The notes under the pieces are model-generated. The model was not told the DNA's origin and searched no databases. It saw only the letters and a program-made list of their open reading frames with translations. Position numbers and translations under genes: made by a program. Shown piece after piece: positions 8,687-15,840 of a stretch of 23,718 bases of DNA (the stretch's first letter is position 1; every line of letters starts with the position of its first letter). The stretch covers positions 1-23,718 of the forward strand of contig JBAXSI010000044.1 in NCBI GenBank assembly GCA_037130755.1. Direction: 5' to 3'. The DNA comes from UBA10649 sp037130755 (lineage in GTDB: Bacteria > Actinomycetota > Actinomycetes > S36-B12).

Positions 8687-9919
8687 TCAGCCGCCTGCGA
8701 CGGCCTTCTTGATTGCCACCTGAGCCTGGGCGAACGCCTTGGCTGCGGGGGTGGCGCCAGCGCCCTTGGTGCTGTTGACCCACGCCGCGCCGAGCGGGCC
8801 CCAGACGGCGTTCATCTGCGACACGTTCGGGATCGGCACGCCGCCGCTGCCGGCGAAGCCGAACTGCTTGAGCTGCGCGTTTGAAACCCGAGCAGCAGCC
8901 GCGATGTTGGCCGGGAAGCGGTCATTGAGGGCCGAGAGCTGGAACTGAGCCTTCTCGGTGGGCATGAACTCACTGACGAGCGAGCGGGCAGCCGCCTCAA
9001 CACCGTGCGTTGCCGCGTACTTGGTCAGCATGACGCCCTGGACACCAATGAACGGAACCGGCTTGTCGCCAGCGAGGACCGGGGGCACCGCGGTGATCCG
9101 GTACTTGAACGGCACGTTCTTGATCTTGTCGAGGTTCCACGGGCCGGTGATCCAGAACGGAGCCTTGCCCGACGTGAACGCTGCGGTCGCGATGTCACCC
9201 GTGACCTTGGAGTTCACCAGGCCGGACTTGTTCCAGCCGTCGATGACCTTGGCGTTGGCGGCAAAGGCCTTGTTGAAGACGCCGACGTTGCGGACGTTGT
9301 AGGCGCCCTTCGGCGTGACTCCGAAGATGTAGCCGCCGAGGCCACTGAACAAGGGGTACATGTGGTAAGCGTCGCCACCCGCACCCTGCTGGATTGCCAG
9401 CGGGACGTCGACCTTGCCGGCCTTCTTCAGCGCAAGAGCCTGCGTGGACAGCTCGTCGAATGTGGTCGGCTGGGTCTTGACGAGGTTCGCATTGGTGATC
9501 AGCGCGATGTTCTCGACGGCGACCGGGGTGCCGTACTGCTTGCCGTTGTAGTTGAACGCCTGGATGGCGCCCGAAGCCAGCGCCGCGGTCGCGTTCGAAG
9601 CGAGGTTCAGGCGGACGATCGAGCCGTTGACGGCGAGCTCGCCGACCCAGTCGTTGGCGCCCATGATGACGTCGGGAGCGGAATCCGGAGTCACGGTGGC
9701 CAGATCGTCGCGGATCTTGCCGAAGTCCTTGACGACGACGGTGACGGTCGAACCCTTGTAACCGCCGGCGAACAACGAGCGCACGGCGGGCGCACGATCG
9801 GCGTCAGTCCACATCACGATGTTGCTTTGGGCGGCGTGCGCGGGCAGGGCCGCCAGCGCGCCGAATGCAACGGCCGCCGCCGAGGTGGCGACGATCGCTG
9901 AACGCAGGGATCTGCGCAT
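8687..9919 (-). CDS. malE: Maltodextrin ABC transporter substrate-binding protein
   Basis: A 410-aa secreted solute-binding protein of the MalE type (family 1). Residues 1-29 form a signal peptide (MRRSLRS start, Ala-rich core, cleavage after AHA). No lipobox Cys is seen, so anchoring to the membrane by lipid is not evident. Family features include the N-x-N-x-x-Q/Y-G-T-P-V-A-V-E region near residue 125-137, FDELS, and a WITGPWNL segment near 257-264 typical of MalE-like proteins. The start is ATG at 9919 with an AAAGGA site. It is the first gene of the operon that continues with malF and malG, which supports maltose/maltodextrin as ligand. It is paralogous to the truncated protein at the left edge. 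Confidence 0.93.
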   Translation of the reverse strand: MRRSLRSAIVATSAAAVAFGALAALPAHAAQSNIVMWTDADRAPAVRSLFAGGYKGSTVTVVVKDFGKIRDDLATVTPDSAPDVIMGANDWVGELAVNGSIVRLNLASNATAALASGAIQAFNYNGKQYGTPVAVENIALITNANLVKTQPTTFDELSTQALALKKAGKVDVPLAIQQGAGGDAYHMYPLFSGLGGYIFGVTPKGAYNVRNVGVFNKAFAANAKVIDGWNKSGLVNSKVTGDIATAAFTSGKAPFWITGPWNLDKIKNVPFKYRITAVPPVLAGDKPVPFIGVQGVMLTKYAATHGVEAAARSLVSEFMPTEKAQFQLSALNDRFPANIAAAARVSNAQLKQFGFAGSGGVPIPNVSQMNAVWGPLGAAWVNSTKGAGATPAAKAFAQAQVAIKKAVAGG

Positions 9920-9936
9920 GCTTGATCCTTTCTTCT

Positions 9937-9950
9937 CGGCCCGAAGGCCG
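9937..9950 (-). promoter_or_regulatory. cUUCGg hairpin just upstream of the malE ribosome-binding site
   Basis: On the minus strand this reads CGGCC-TTCG-GGCCG, a 5-bp perfect stem closed by the exceptionally stable C(UUCG)G tetraloop. It ends only a few bases before the AAAGGA site of malE. It may protect the 5' end of the transcript or help keep the ribosome site open. The structure is visible; the role is inferred. Confidence 0.55.
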
Positions 9951-9984
9951 CTGGGAACGGGGTACTCGTAAGCAACCCCGGGGG

Positions 9985-10002
9985 ATGTACGTCGAATGTA
10001 CG
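9985..10002. repeat. Short direct repeat in the malE leader
   Basis: ATGTACG occurs at 9985-9991 and again at 9996-10002, an 11-base period (about one helical turn), between the LacI-type operator and malE. It could be a binding site for a second regulator or chance; no T-rich or terminator-like signal accompanies it. Confidence 0.35.
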
Positions 10003-10017
10003 TTTCCCGAACGGCTC

Positions 10018-10033
10018 ATGAAACCGCTTGCAT
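10018..10033 (-). promoter_or_regulatory. LacI-family-type operator upstream of the maltodextrin operon
   Basis: The 16-base site reads ATGCAAGCGGTTTCAT on the minus strand and matches the dyad ATGNAANCGNTTNCAT at every fixed position, which is the typical LacI/GalR-family (MalR- and CcpA-like) operator form with a central CG. A second half-site, GGGAAACG, lies at 10001-10008. On the minus strand a TTGACA (10043-10048) and a TGTAAC (10037-10042) precede the operator and could be promoter elements, so the site would overlap or closely follow the transcription start, fitting repression by a maltose-responsive regulator. No LacI-family gene is in the window. Confidence 0.65.
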
Positions 10034-10102
10034 AGCGTTACATGTCAATCGTTACGGAAACGCAACAATTGGAACGTCACAATCGCCCAATGCGGGCAAT
10101 GG

Positions 10103-10537
10103 TCATTCGCTGGCGAGATCAATTCCCAGCCGACGAGCCGAGCGGGCGCGCTGTCGAGCTGCGCGCATCCGTCGCAAACGCTTAACGAGCATGGGGTCGG
10201 CCTCGAGCGCCTCCGGGGCGTCGATGAGGCCGTTGAGGATCTGGTAGTAGCGGGTGCCGCTCATGTCGAACAGGTCGCGGATGGCCTGCTCCTTGGCGCC
10301 TGCGTACTTCCACCACTGGCGCTCGAACTCCAGGATTCGACGGTCGCGGTCGCTCAGGGTGGCCGAGGCGTCCTCGTGCCCGAGGTGCACTCGCGCTGCA
10401 TCCATGCCCGACTCCTCTGTGTCACTTGCCGCCGCGGACCCCCTGTCGACGGCGACGTCCTCGACGTCCGGCGACTGGGGAGCCACCGGGGTCTCGCGTT
10501 CGCCGTCATCGTACGACCTGAATCCCATCAGTGTCAT
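10103..10537 (-). CDS. DUF3263 family protein
   Basis: A 144-aa protein. Residues 61-137 match the actinobacterial DUF3263 family: the L-S-x-R-D-R-x-I-L-x-F-E-R core, WWKYAG, K-E-Q-A-I-R, T-R-Y-Y-Q-I-L-N and a basic tail L-V-K-R-L-R-R-x-R-x-x-R-Q-x-A-R. The helical, strongly basic C-terminal half with a TRYYQ segment suggests nucleic-acid binding, but no function is established that I know of. Residues 1-60 are acidic, low-complexity and probably disordered. The ATG at 10537 overlaps the preceding protease stop by four bases (ATGA), so I keep this start; ATG at 10405 would give only the conserved part plus a short leader. It ends 183 bases before malE, on the same strand. Confidence 0.88.
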   Translation of the reverse strand: MTLMGFRSYDDGERETPVAPQSPDVEDVAVDRGSAAASDTEESGMDAARVHLGHEDASATLSDRDRRILEFERQWWKYAGAKEQAIRDLFDMSGTRYYQILNGLIDAPEALEADPMLVKRLRRMRAARQRARSARRLGIDLASE

Positions 10538-11358
10538 TCGACTACGCCGCTTTCCGTTTCGCCCCTTTTGCGCTCCCCGGCCTGACGGTCGCGCACCTCA
10601 CGACGGTGGCGCTCACGACGCCGATCCCGTGCCCGGATGAGTATCCACGAGAAGGCGTAGCCCAGGCCGTTGGTGGCCCAGTGCAGGCCCATGGGAGCAA
10701 GGATGGAACCGGAGATCAACCGCAGTCCGGCGAAGACCACACCGGCGATCGCGGTCGTCAGGACGCTGAGTCCGACGGCGAAGATGTTGCCCCGGAGCCC
10801 ACTGCCCACTACCGAGCCCAGCGCCGGGTTCTGCTCATGCGTGCCGATGCTCGGCAGGATGTGCCATAGGCCGAAGAGAAGCGACGAGACGATCACGCCG
10901 AACAGCAATCCCTCGCGACGGACCAGCATCGAGAGCAGGACCGCGCGGAACGCGATCTCCTCGAACAGCACCGTTCCGAACGGCACTTCGATCAATGCCT
11001 GAAACATCAATCTGCTGCCGGTGAGTTCGCCCATGCGTTCGTCGTGGAACGCCGTGCGCGTACGGCGGAAGGCCGATCCGACGAGGTAGACGAGAGTGAC
11101 GCCCCCGATGCAGATGCCCGCCCACATCAGGCCCGGCAGCAGGTAATGCCACCCGAAGCCCATGTCGGTCCACGTGTTCCCGTCGAGCAGCCCGAGAGCC
11201 AGCAGGCCGACCGAGCCGCCGAAGGTCCACAGCAGGTAATGCGTCTGCGGAGCGAGGCGATTGTTGACGATGTTGAGGACGAGGAGCGCCGCGATCGTGA
11301 CCGCCACCGGCCACCAGGCCAGGCCGGTCTCCAGAGGGGGAACCGCGACATCGAACAT
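10534..11358 (-). CDS. CPBP family intramembrane metalloprotease
   Basis: A 274-aa multi-pass membrane protein with the three signature motifs of the CPBP (Abi/CAAX-like) family: EEIAFR (E133, E134, R138), F-x-x-x-H (F162 to H166) and H-W-x-T-N (H226 to N230). In the family, the glutamates and histidines bind the catalytic metal inside the membrane. Predicted membrane segments lie near 15-32, 43-58, 72-95, 118-145, 151-167, 190-211 and 216-240. The C-terminal 35 residues are cytoplasmic-like, very Arg-rich and unconserved. Substrate is unknown; in bacteria these proteins are linked to bacteriocin self-immunity or maturation and to membrane-protein processing, but nothing nearby points to a bacteriocin. 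It starts with ATG at 11358, only 36 bases from the divergent hydrolase gene, and is translationally coupled to the DUF3263 gene. Confidence 0.88.
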   Translation of the reverse strand: MFDVAVPPLETGLAWWPVAVTIAALLVLNIVNNRLAPQTHYLLWTFGGSVGLLALGLLDGNTWTDMGFGWHYLLPGLMWAGICIGGVTLVYLVGSAFRRTRTAFHDERMGELTGSRLMFQALIEVPFGTVLFEEIAFRAVLLSMLVRREGLLFGVIVSSLLFGLWHILPSIGTHEQNPALGSVVGSGLRGNIFAVGLSVLTTAIAGVVFAGLRLISGSILAPMGLHWATNGLGYAFSWILIRARDRRRERHRREVRDRQAGERKRGETESGVVE

Positions 11359-11394
11359 TGCCCGTCAGTGTAAGTCGATTGCCATACTCCGCTC
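11359..11394. promoter_or_regulatory. 36-bp divergent promoter region, possibly leaderless
   Basis: Only 36 bases separate two divergent ATGs. On the plus strand, CATACT (11383-11388) is -10-like and ends so that transcription would begin at or next to the A of the hydrolase ATG (11395). On the minus strand, TACACT (11372 down to 11367) sits nine bases from the protease ATG. Neither gene has a convincing Shine-Dalgarno, which fits leaderless transcripts, common in actinobacteria. The -35 elements are poor, so this is tentative. Confidence 0.4.
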
Positions 11395-12174
11395 ATGCCC
11401 GCTGCAAACCCGGCCAGCGACGGGGAGGACCGCAGCGTCCTCTCTCGACAGGCGCGCGAGCCGGACCGGGTCTGGGCCTACGGACCTGATCCCGACCAGG
11501 TCGCCGACGTCTACCTGCCCCCGGGGGACGCTCGAAGCACCGTCCTCCTCATCCACGGCGGTTTCTGGCGCCCGGACTACGACCGGGTCCACATCCGCCC
11601 CCTCGCCGCCCACCTGGCTGAGCGCGGTCACCTCGTGATCTCCCTCGAGTACCGCCGCATCCCCGGCCGCCCCGACGTGACGCTCGAGGATCTCCGTTCG
11701 GCCCTCCGGGCCGTTGCCGAACAGCCGTGGGTGCCAGCCGTCGCGACCCAGGCGATGGGCCACTCCGCAGGGGGGCACCTCGTGCTGACGTTGGCCGCGG
11801 ACCCGCAGACCCCGCTGCAGTCGGCCCTGGCATTGGCGCCGGTCGCTGACCTCGTCACCGCTGAAGCCCTGCGCCTCGACGTCGATGCCGTGCCGGCCTT
11901 CCTCGGGTGCGCGGCGCACGAGCGACCCGACCTTGACCCCGCCCGGCGCACGCCGCCGACCATTCCCGTCACGATCGTGCACGGCGAGAAGGATGCTCTG
12001 GTTCCCCTCGACGTCACGCGGGCCTACCTCGACGAGATGACCGATGGCCACCCTCGCCTCATCACCCTCGCCGATACCGGGCATTTCCCGTTGATCGACC
12101 CGGCCTCACCGGCAATGGCCGCCGTCACGGCCGCGCTGGACGAACTGGCAGCGCCCGCGCCCGGTCACGGTTGA
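11395..12174 (+). CDS. Alpha/beta hydrolase, candidate kynurenine formamidase
   Basis: A 259-aa cytoplasmic serine hydrolase. The oxyanion-hole motif HGGFW (54-58), nucleophile elbow GHSAGG (122-127, S124), acid D200 and base H230 are all present. The H-G-G-x-W motif is characteristic of the alpha/beta-hydrolase type of arylformamidase (BNA7/AFMID-like), which hydrolyses N-formylkynurenine to kynurenine, and is distinct from the metal-dependent bacterial KynB. The gene lies immediately upstream of kynureninase, monooxygenase and dioxygenase genes on the same strand, which supports this role. The gap to the next gene is 82 bases, larger than other gaps in the operon, so a general esterase (BD-FAE-like) remains possible. 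The ATG at 11395 lacks a Shine-Dalgarno; see the divergent promoter region. Confidence 0.8.
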   Translation: MPAANPASDGEDRSVLSRQAREPDRVWAYGPDPDQVADVYLPPGDARSTVLLIHGGFWRPDYDRVHIRPLAAHLAERGHLVISLEYRRIPGRPDVTLEDLRSALRAVAEQPWVPAVATQAMGHSAGGHLVLTLAADPQTPLQSALALAPVADLVTAEALRLDVDAVPAFLGCAAHERPDLDPARRTPPTIPVTIVHGEKDALVPLDVTRAYLDEMTDGHPRLITLADTGHFPLIDPASPAMAAVTAALDELAAPAPGHG

Positions 12175-12244
12175 CCCAATCGGGGCCCCACCAGCCCTGA
12201 TGGGGTATTGAATGAGTCGGTTGCCCGGCGTCGGGACCGGAACG

Positions 12245-12250
12245 AAGGAG
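12245..12250 (+). promoter_or_regulatory. Ribosome-binding site deciding a TTG start for kynureninase
   Basis: AAGGAG is followed after six bases by an in-frame TTG at 12257. The upstream ATG at 12212 has only a poorly placed GGGG and adds 15 residues rich in Gly, Arg and Thr that do not look like kynureninase. The TTG start is therefore preferred. Confidence 0.6.
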
Positions 12251-12256
12251 CGGACC

Positions 12257-13555
12257 TTGACCGAGGCCCCCGACCTGCGGGAAGACCGTGCGATCGCGCT
12301 CGACACCGAGTCCGATCCGGCGCTCCGCCGCGACGACTTCCTCATCCCGCCCGCCGTTGGCGGGGAGTTCCCGCTGACGGCCTACATGGCCGGCAACTCC
12401 CTGGGGCTCCAGCCGCGGGCCACTCGCGCGGAACTCATGGCCGATCTCGACGCGTGGGAGGAGTACGGGGTCCACGGCCATGGCGACGCCGATCGACCGT
12501 GGCTGCCGTACCACGAGCAACTGCGCGACCCCGCCGCCCGACTCGTCGGCGCGCAGCCGCGCGAGGTCGTCATCATGAACTCGCTGACGGTCAACCTCCA
12601 CCTGCTGCTGGCGTCCTTCTACCGACCGACCGCGATCAGGCACCGCATCGTCATCGAGGACTCCGCGTTCCCGTCGGACTCGTATGCGGTGCGCAGTCAC
12701 GTGGCGTTCCGCGGCCACGATCCTGAGACAGCCGTGCTGCGCCTCAAACCACGCGCCGGCGAGGACACCCTGCGCACCGAGGACGTCATCGCGAAGCTCG
12801 AGGATCATGCACACTCCATCGCGACGCTCATGCTGGGCGGAGTCAACTACCTCACCGGCCAGCTCATGGACATCCCGGCGATCACAGCCGCCGGCCATTC
12901 GATCGGTGCGACGGTCGGGTGGGACCTCGCGCACGCGGCGGGCAACGTGCCGCTGCACCTGCACGACTGGGACGTCGACTTCGCCGCGTGGTGCTCCTAC
13001 AAGTACCTGAACTCCGGCCCCGGAGCGATCGCCGGCGTGTTCGTGCACGAGCGTCACCTGGGCAACCCGGCGATACCCCGACTCGAGGGCTGGTGGAGCA
13101 CCGATCCGGCCACCCGCTTCGAGATGGCCCCTGTCTCGGTGCCGCAGGACTCCGCTGATGCGTGGTCGATGTCGAACCCGCCGATCTTCGCGATGGGACC
13201 GGTCCGCACGTCGCTCGACGTCTTCGATGCCGTCGGCATGGAAGCGCTGCGCGCCCGAAGCCTGCGACTGACCGGCTACCTGCGCGGACTGCTCGAGTCG
13301 TTCGCCGATCGCGCAGCGCTGTCGATCGTGACTCCCAAGGACGACGCCGAGCACGGCGCGCAGCTGTCCATCCGCGTGAACGCCGACGTCGCTGACCTCG
13401 CCGAGCGCATGAGCTCGAACTGGGGAGTCGTGGCCGACGACCGCAAGCCCGACATCATCAGGCTCGCACCGGCACCGCTGTACTGCACGTTCCACGACTG
13501 CTGGCGAGCGGCGGACGCCCTCAGTCAGGAGCTGACTGGGGAGGGAATCGGATGA
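12257..13555 (+). CDS. kynU: Kynureninase
   Basis: A 432-aa (from TTG) PLP-dependent enzyme that cleaves kynurenine to anthranilate, or 3-hydroxykynurenine to 3-hydroxyanthranilate, plus alanine. Visible family features: Y-M-A-G-N-S-L-G-L near the N-terminus, MNSLTVNLH, the F-P-S-D-S-Y segment, GWDLAHAAGN with the PLP-ring Asp (D223), and the Schiff-base lysine in S-Y-K-Y-L-N-S-G-P-G (K249). E-G-W-W-S-T and the C-terminal R-L-A-P-x-P-L-Y-x-T-F are also typical. The upstream ATG at 12212 would add 15 residues; the TTG at 12257 has the better AAGGAG site. The stop overlaps the next ATG (ATGA). With a monooxygenase and 3-HAA dioxygenase next to it, 3-hydroxykynurenine is the likely main substrate. 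Confidence 0.95.
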   Translation: MTEAPDLREDRAIALDTESDPALRRDDFLIPPAVGGEFPLTAYMAGNSLGLQPRATRAELMADLDAWEEYGVHGHGDADRPWLPYHEQLRDPAARLVGAQPREVVIMNSLTVNLHLLLASFYRPTAIRHRIVIEDSAFPSDSYAVRSHVAFRGHDPETAVLRLKPRAGEDTLRTEDVIAKLEDHAHSIATLMLGGVNYLTGQLMDIPAITAAGHSIGATVGWDLAHAAGNVPLHLHDWDVDFAAWCSYKYLNSGPGAIAGVFVHERHLGNPAIPRLEGWWSTDPATRFEMAPVSVPQDSADAWSMSNPPIFAMGPVRTSLDVFDAVGMEALRARSLRLTGYLRGLLESFADRAALSIVTPKDDAEHGAQLSIRVNADVADLAERMSSNWGVVADDRKPDIIRLAPAPLYCTFHDCWRAADALSQELTGEGIG

Positions 13556-14892
13556 GCAAGGACAAGCAGCTCGTCATCGTGGGGGCGGGGCTCGTCGGCT
13601 CGCTGCTGGCGTGCTACCTCGGGCGCCGCGGCTACGCAGTAGACCTTTACGAGCGACGCCCCGACCCGCGGTCGGCTGCCGTCGAGCGCGGCCGGTCCAT
13701 CAACCTCGCGCTGTCCGAGCGCGGGCTTGACGCCCTTCGTCGGATCGACCTCGTCGATACGGTGATGGCACCAGCACTCCCGATGCACGGGCGCATGATT
13801 CACGGCCTCGACAGCACAACGACTTTCCAGTCGTACTCCGCGAACGGCGACCGCGCCATCAACTCCATCTCCCGGTCAGCGCTCAACGAGACCCTGCTGG
13901 ACGCGGCCGAGGCGACCCCCGGCGTCACGCTTCACTTCAACGCGCGGCTGGCGTCCTACGACCTCGACTCCAACACGCTGACGTTCGAGAGTGCCGGCGT
14001 CGTCGAGTCCCGGGCAGCCGATGTCGTCCTCGCGACAGACGGGTTCGGCAGCATCGTCCGTCAGGAGCTCCAGTCGCGCGGCCGGGTCAGCGTCGTCACC
14101 GATGCCCTCGACTTCGGATACAAGGAGCTGACCATCCCGCCCAAGGACGGCGAGTTCGCCATGGATCCGGACGCGCTCCACATCTGGCCGCGCGGCGCCT
14201 CGATGATGATCGCCCTGCCCAACCCCGATCGCACCTTCACCTGCACGCTGTTCTGGCCGAAGACGGGCGACGAGGGCTTCGACGCCCTTGAGACCGAGCA
14301 GCAGATCCTCGACCACTTCAACCGCGTCTACCCGGATGCGGTGCCGCTCATGCCGACACTGGTCGAGGACTACCAGTACAACCCGGTCGGACTGCTCGCG
14401 ACGATCCACTCCGATCCGTGGCAGGCAGACGGCAAGGTGGCCCTCGTCGGCGACGCCGCCCACGCGATCCTGCCGTTCTTCGGCCAAGGCGCGATGTGCG
14501 GCTTCGAGGACGTCGTCGAGCTCGACCGCTGCCTGAGCGAGGTCGGCGACGACTGGACGCTCGCGCTGCCGATGTACCAGGAGCGCCGCCGCCACAATGC
14601 CGAGGCCATCGCCCAGTTGGCGAAGGAGAACTTTGTCGAGATGCGCGACAAGGTCGGCTCGAAGACGTTCCTGGCCACGAAGAAGCTCGAGCACGCGCTG
14701 GAGAAGTTGCTGCCGGGCACGTACCTGTCGCGCTACGAGATGGTGTCGTTCACGACGATCCCGTATGCCGAGGTAGTCGAACGATCGAAGAAGCAGCAGC
14801 AGATCCTCGCCGTCGCGGCAGGCGGCGCAGTGCTCGCGGTCGCAGCGGGCGCCACTGCGTTGCTTCGGCGGATCACCGGCGCGGAGGACTGA
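13552..14892 (+). CDS. kmo: Kynurenine 3-monooxygenase with C-terminal hydrophobic anchor
   Basis: A 446-aa FAD-dependent hydroxylase converting kynurenine to 3-hydroxykynurenine with NADPH and O2. The N-terminal Rossmann motif is G-x-G-x-x-G (11-16), followed by E-R-R at the end of beta-2 and R-S-I-N-L-A-L-S-x-R-G, a KMO hallmark. The second FAD motif is G-D-A-A-H (300-304), followed by PFFGQGAMCGFED, again typical of KMO. Residues 417-439 are an uninterrupted Ala/Val/Leu/Gly-rich hydrophobic stretch flanked by K-K and R-R, a likely single membrane-spanning or membrane-associated tail. Eukaryotic KMO has such a C-terminal anchor; the best-known soluble bacterial enzymes do not. Start and stop overlap the neighbours (ATGA, TGATG), showing tight coupling. 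Confidence 0.95.
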   Translation: MSKDKQLVIVGAGLVGSLLACYLGRRGYAVDLYERRPDPRSAAVERGRSINLALSERGLDALRRIDLVDTVMAPALPMHGRMIHGLDSTTTFQSYSANGDRAINSISRSALNETLLDAAEATPGVTLHFNARLASYDLDSNTLTFESAGVVESRAADVVLATDGFGSIVRQELQSRGRVSVVTDALDFGYKELTIPPKDGEFAMDPDALHIWPRGASMMIALPNPDRTFTCTLFWPKTGDEGFDALETEQQILDHFNRVYPDAVPLMPTLVEDYQYNPVGLLATIHSDPWQADGKVALVGDAAHAILPFFGQGAMCGFEDVVELDRCLSEVGDDWTLALPMYQERRRHNAEAIAQLAKENFVEMRDKVGSKTFLATKKLEHALEKLLPGTYLSRYEMVSFTTIPYAEVVERSKKQQQILAVAAGGAVLAVAAGATALLRRITGAED

Positions 14893-15317
14893 TGAGCGCG
14901 TCCGAGCACCTGGTCGCCGGCAGCGCCGCACCGCTGGGTCGCTACCCGCACTGCAAGATCGCCGGCGACTTCATCTACGTGTCCGGCACCTCCAGCCGTC
15001 GTCCTGACGGATCGCATCGCGGGGTCGACGTCGTCGACGGCGTGCTGGTCAAGGACGTCGCCGAGCAGACGCGCGGGACGCTGGAGAACATCGCGGGAAT
15101 CCTGGCCGCGGTCGGCTCGGGGCTGGACGATCTCGTGCAGGTCACGTCCTACCTCGTCGACATGGCGGACTTCCCCGCCTACAACGCGGCGTATGCGGAG
15201 TACTTCGTCCAGAGCGCGCCGACGCGCACCACCGTCGCGGTGCGCGAGCTGCCGCATCCTGACCTGCTCATCGAGATCCAAGCAGTCGCCTACAAGCCAG
15301 GAGGCACCCATGAGTGA
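14892..15317 (+). CDS. RidA/YjgF-family protein, candidate 2-aminomuconate deaminase
   Basis: A 141-aa RidA-fold protein. R112 in P-T-R-T-T-V and E128 in L-I-E-I-Q-A-V-A match the conserved Arg and Glu of the family, and the Y-V-S-G-T-S segment near 29-34 is typical. General RidA proteins hydrolyse reactive enamines/imines. Its place between kynurenine monooxygenase and 3-HAA dioxygenase, next to ACMS decarboxylase, matches the 2-aminomuconate deaminases of 2-nitrobenzoate and tryptophan catabolic clusters, which release ammonia from 2-aminomuconate. The reading frame is open back to 14418, but that part is antisense-like sequence inside kmo. The ATG at 14892 has a GCGGAGG site and shares one base with the kmo stop. 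Confidence 0.85.
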   Translation: MSASEHLVAGSAAPLGRYPHCKIAGDFIYVSGTSSRRPDGSHRGVDVVDGVLVKDVAEQTRGTLENIAGILAAVGSGLDDLVQVTSYLVDMADFPAYNAAYAEYFVQSAPTRTTVAVRELPHPDLLIEIQAVAYKPGGTHE

Positions 15318-15837
15318 CGACCTCACGACGACCCTCGACTTCGACGCCTGGGTCGCCGAGCACGGGCCGAACCTGAAGCCGCCCGTGGGCAACAAGGAGG
15401 TGTTCCCCGGACAGGAGGACTTCATCGTCATGGTCGTCGGCGGCCCGAACCAGCGCACCGACTACCACCAGGAGCCGTACGAGGAGGTCTTCTACCAACT
15501 GAAGGGGACGATGCACGTCAACCTGCAGACCCCCGAGGGCAAGCAGACCGTCACGATCGGTCCCGGGCAGATGTGGGTGCTGCCGCGCAACGTGCCGCAC
15601 TCGCCACAGCGTCCCGAGGCGGGCTCTATCGGCCTTGTGTTCGAGCGCCCACGCGAGCCCGGCGTCCTCGAGCACTTCCAGTGGTACTGCCTGGACTGCA
15701 ACAACAAGATCCACGATGTCGAACTGCAGGTCAGCGACATCGTCGTCGACCTCCCACCGATCTTCGAGGCGTTCTACTCCGATGAGGCCGCGCGCACGTG
15801 CCGCGAGTGCGGCGCGGTCCATCCGGGCAAGGGCTAG
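15310..15837 (+). CDS. nbaC: 3-hydroxyanthranilate 3,4-dioxygenase
   Basis: A 175-aa cupin dioxygenase that opens the ring of 3-hydroxyanthranilate to 2-amino-3-carboxymuconate semialdehyde. The iron ligands H53, E59 and H97 are present, as are substrate-binding R49 and R101. The C-terminus carries a rubredoxin-like four-cysteine site (C127, C130, C164, C167), the form found in prokaryotic and fungal enzymes; all positions are shifted by a constant two residues from those of the Cupriavidus enzyme. The start is ATG at 15310 with a perfect AGGAGG six bases before it, overlapping the RidA gene end by eight bases. The open frame further upstream is a shadow. Confidence 0.96.
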   Translation: MSDDLTTTLDFDAWVAEHGPNLKPPVGNKEVFPGQEDFIVMVVGGPNQRTDYHQEPYEEVFYQLKGTMHVNLQTPEGKQTVTIGPGQMWVLPRNVPHSPQRPEAGSIGLVFERPREPGVLEHFQWYCLDCNNKIHDVELQVSDIVVDLPPIFEAFYSDEAARTCRECGAVHPGKG

Positions 15838-15840
15838 CCG

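Noticed and set aside
12175..12256. Internal promoter or terminator between the hydrolase and kynureninase
   Set aside because: A CCCCA/TGGGG stem with a ten-base loop and a TATTGA stretch exist, but neither is convincing without a partner element.
12125..13495. Long minus-strand open frame of 456 codons opposite kynureninase
   Set aside because: It is a shadow of a GC-rich gene; its translation is Arg/Val/Asp-rich with no family motif, while the plus strand encodes a complete kynureninase.
13876..14931. Minus-strand open frame of 351 codons opposite kmo
   Set aside because: Composition is typical of antisense frames (rich in Arg, Val, Asp, Leu), with no motif and no promoter or ribosome site.
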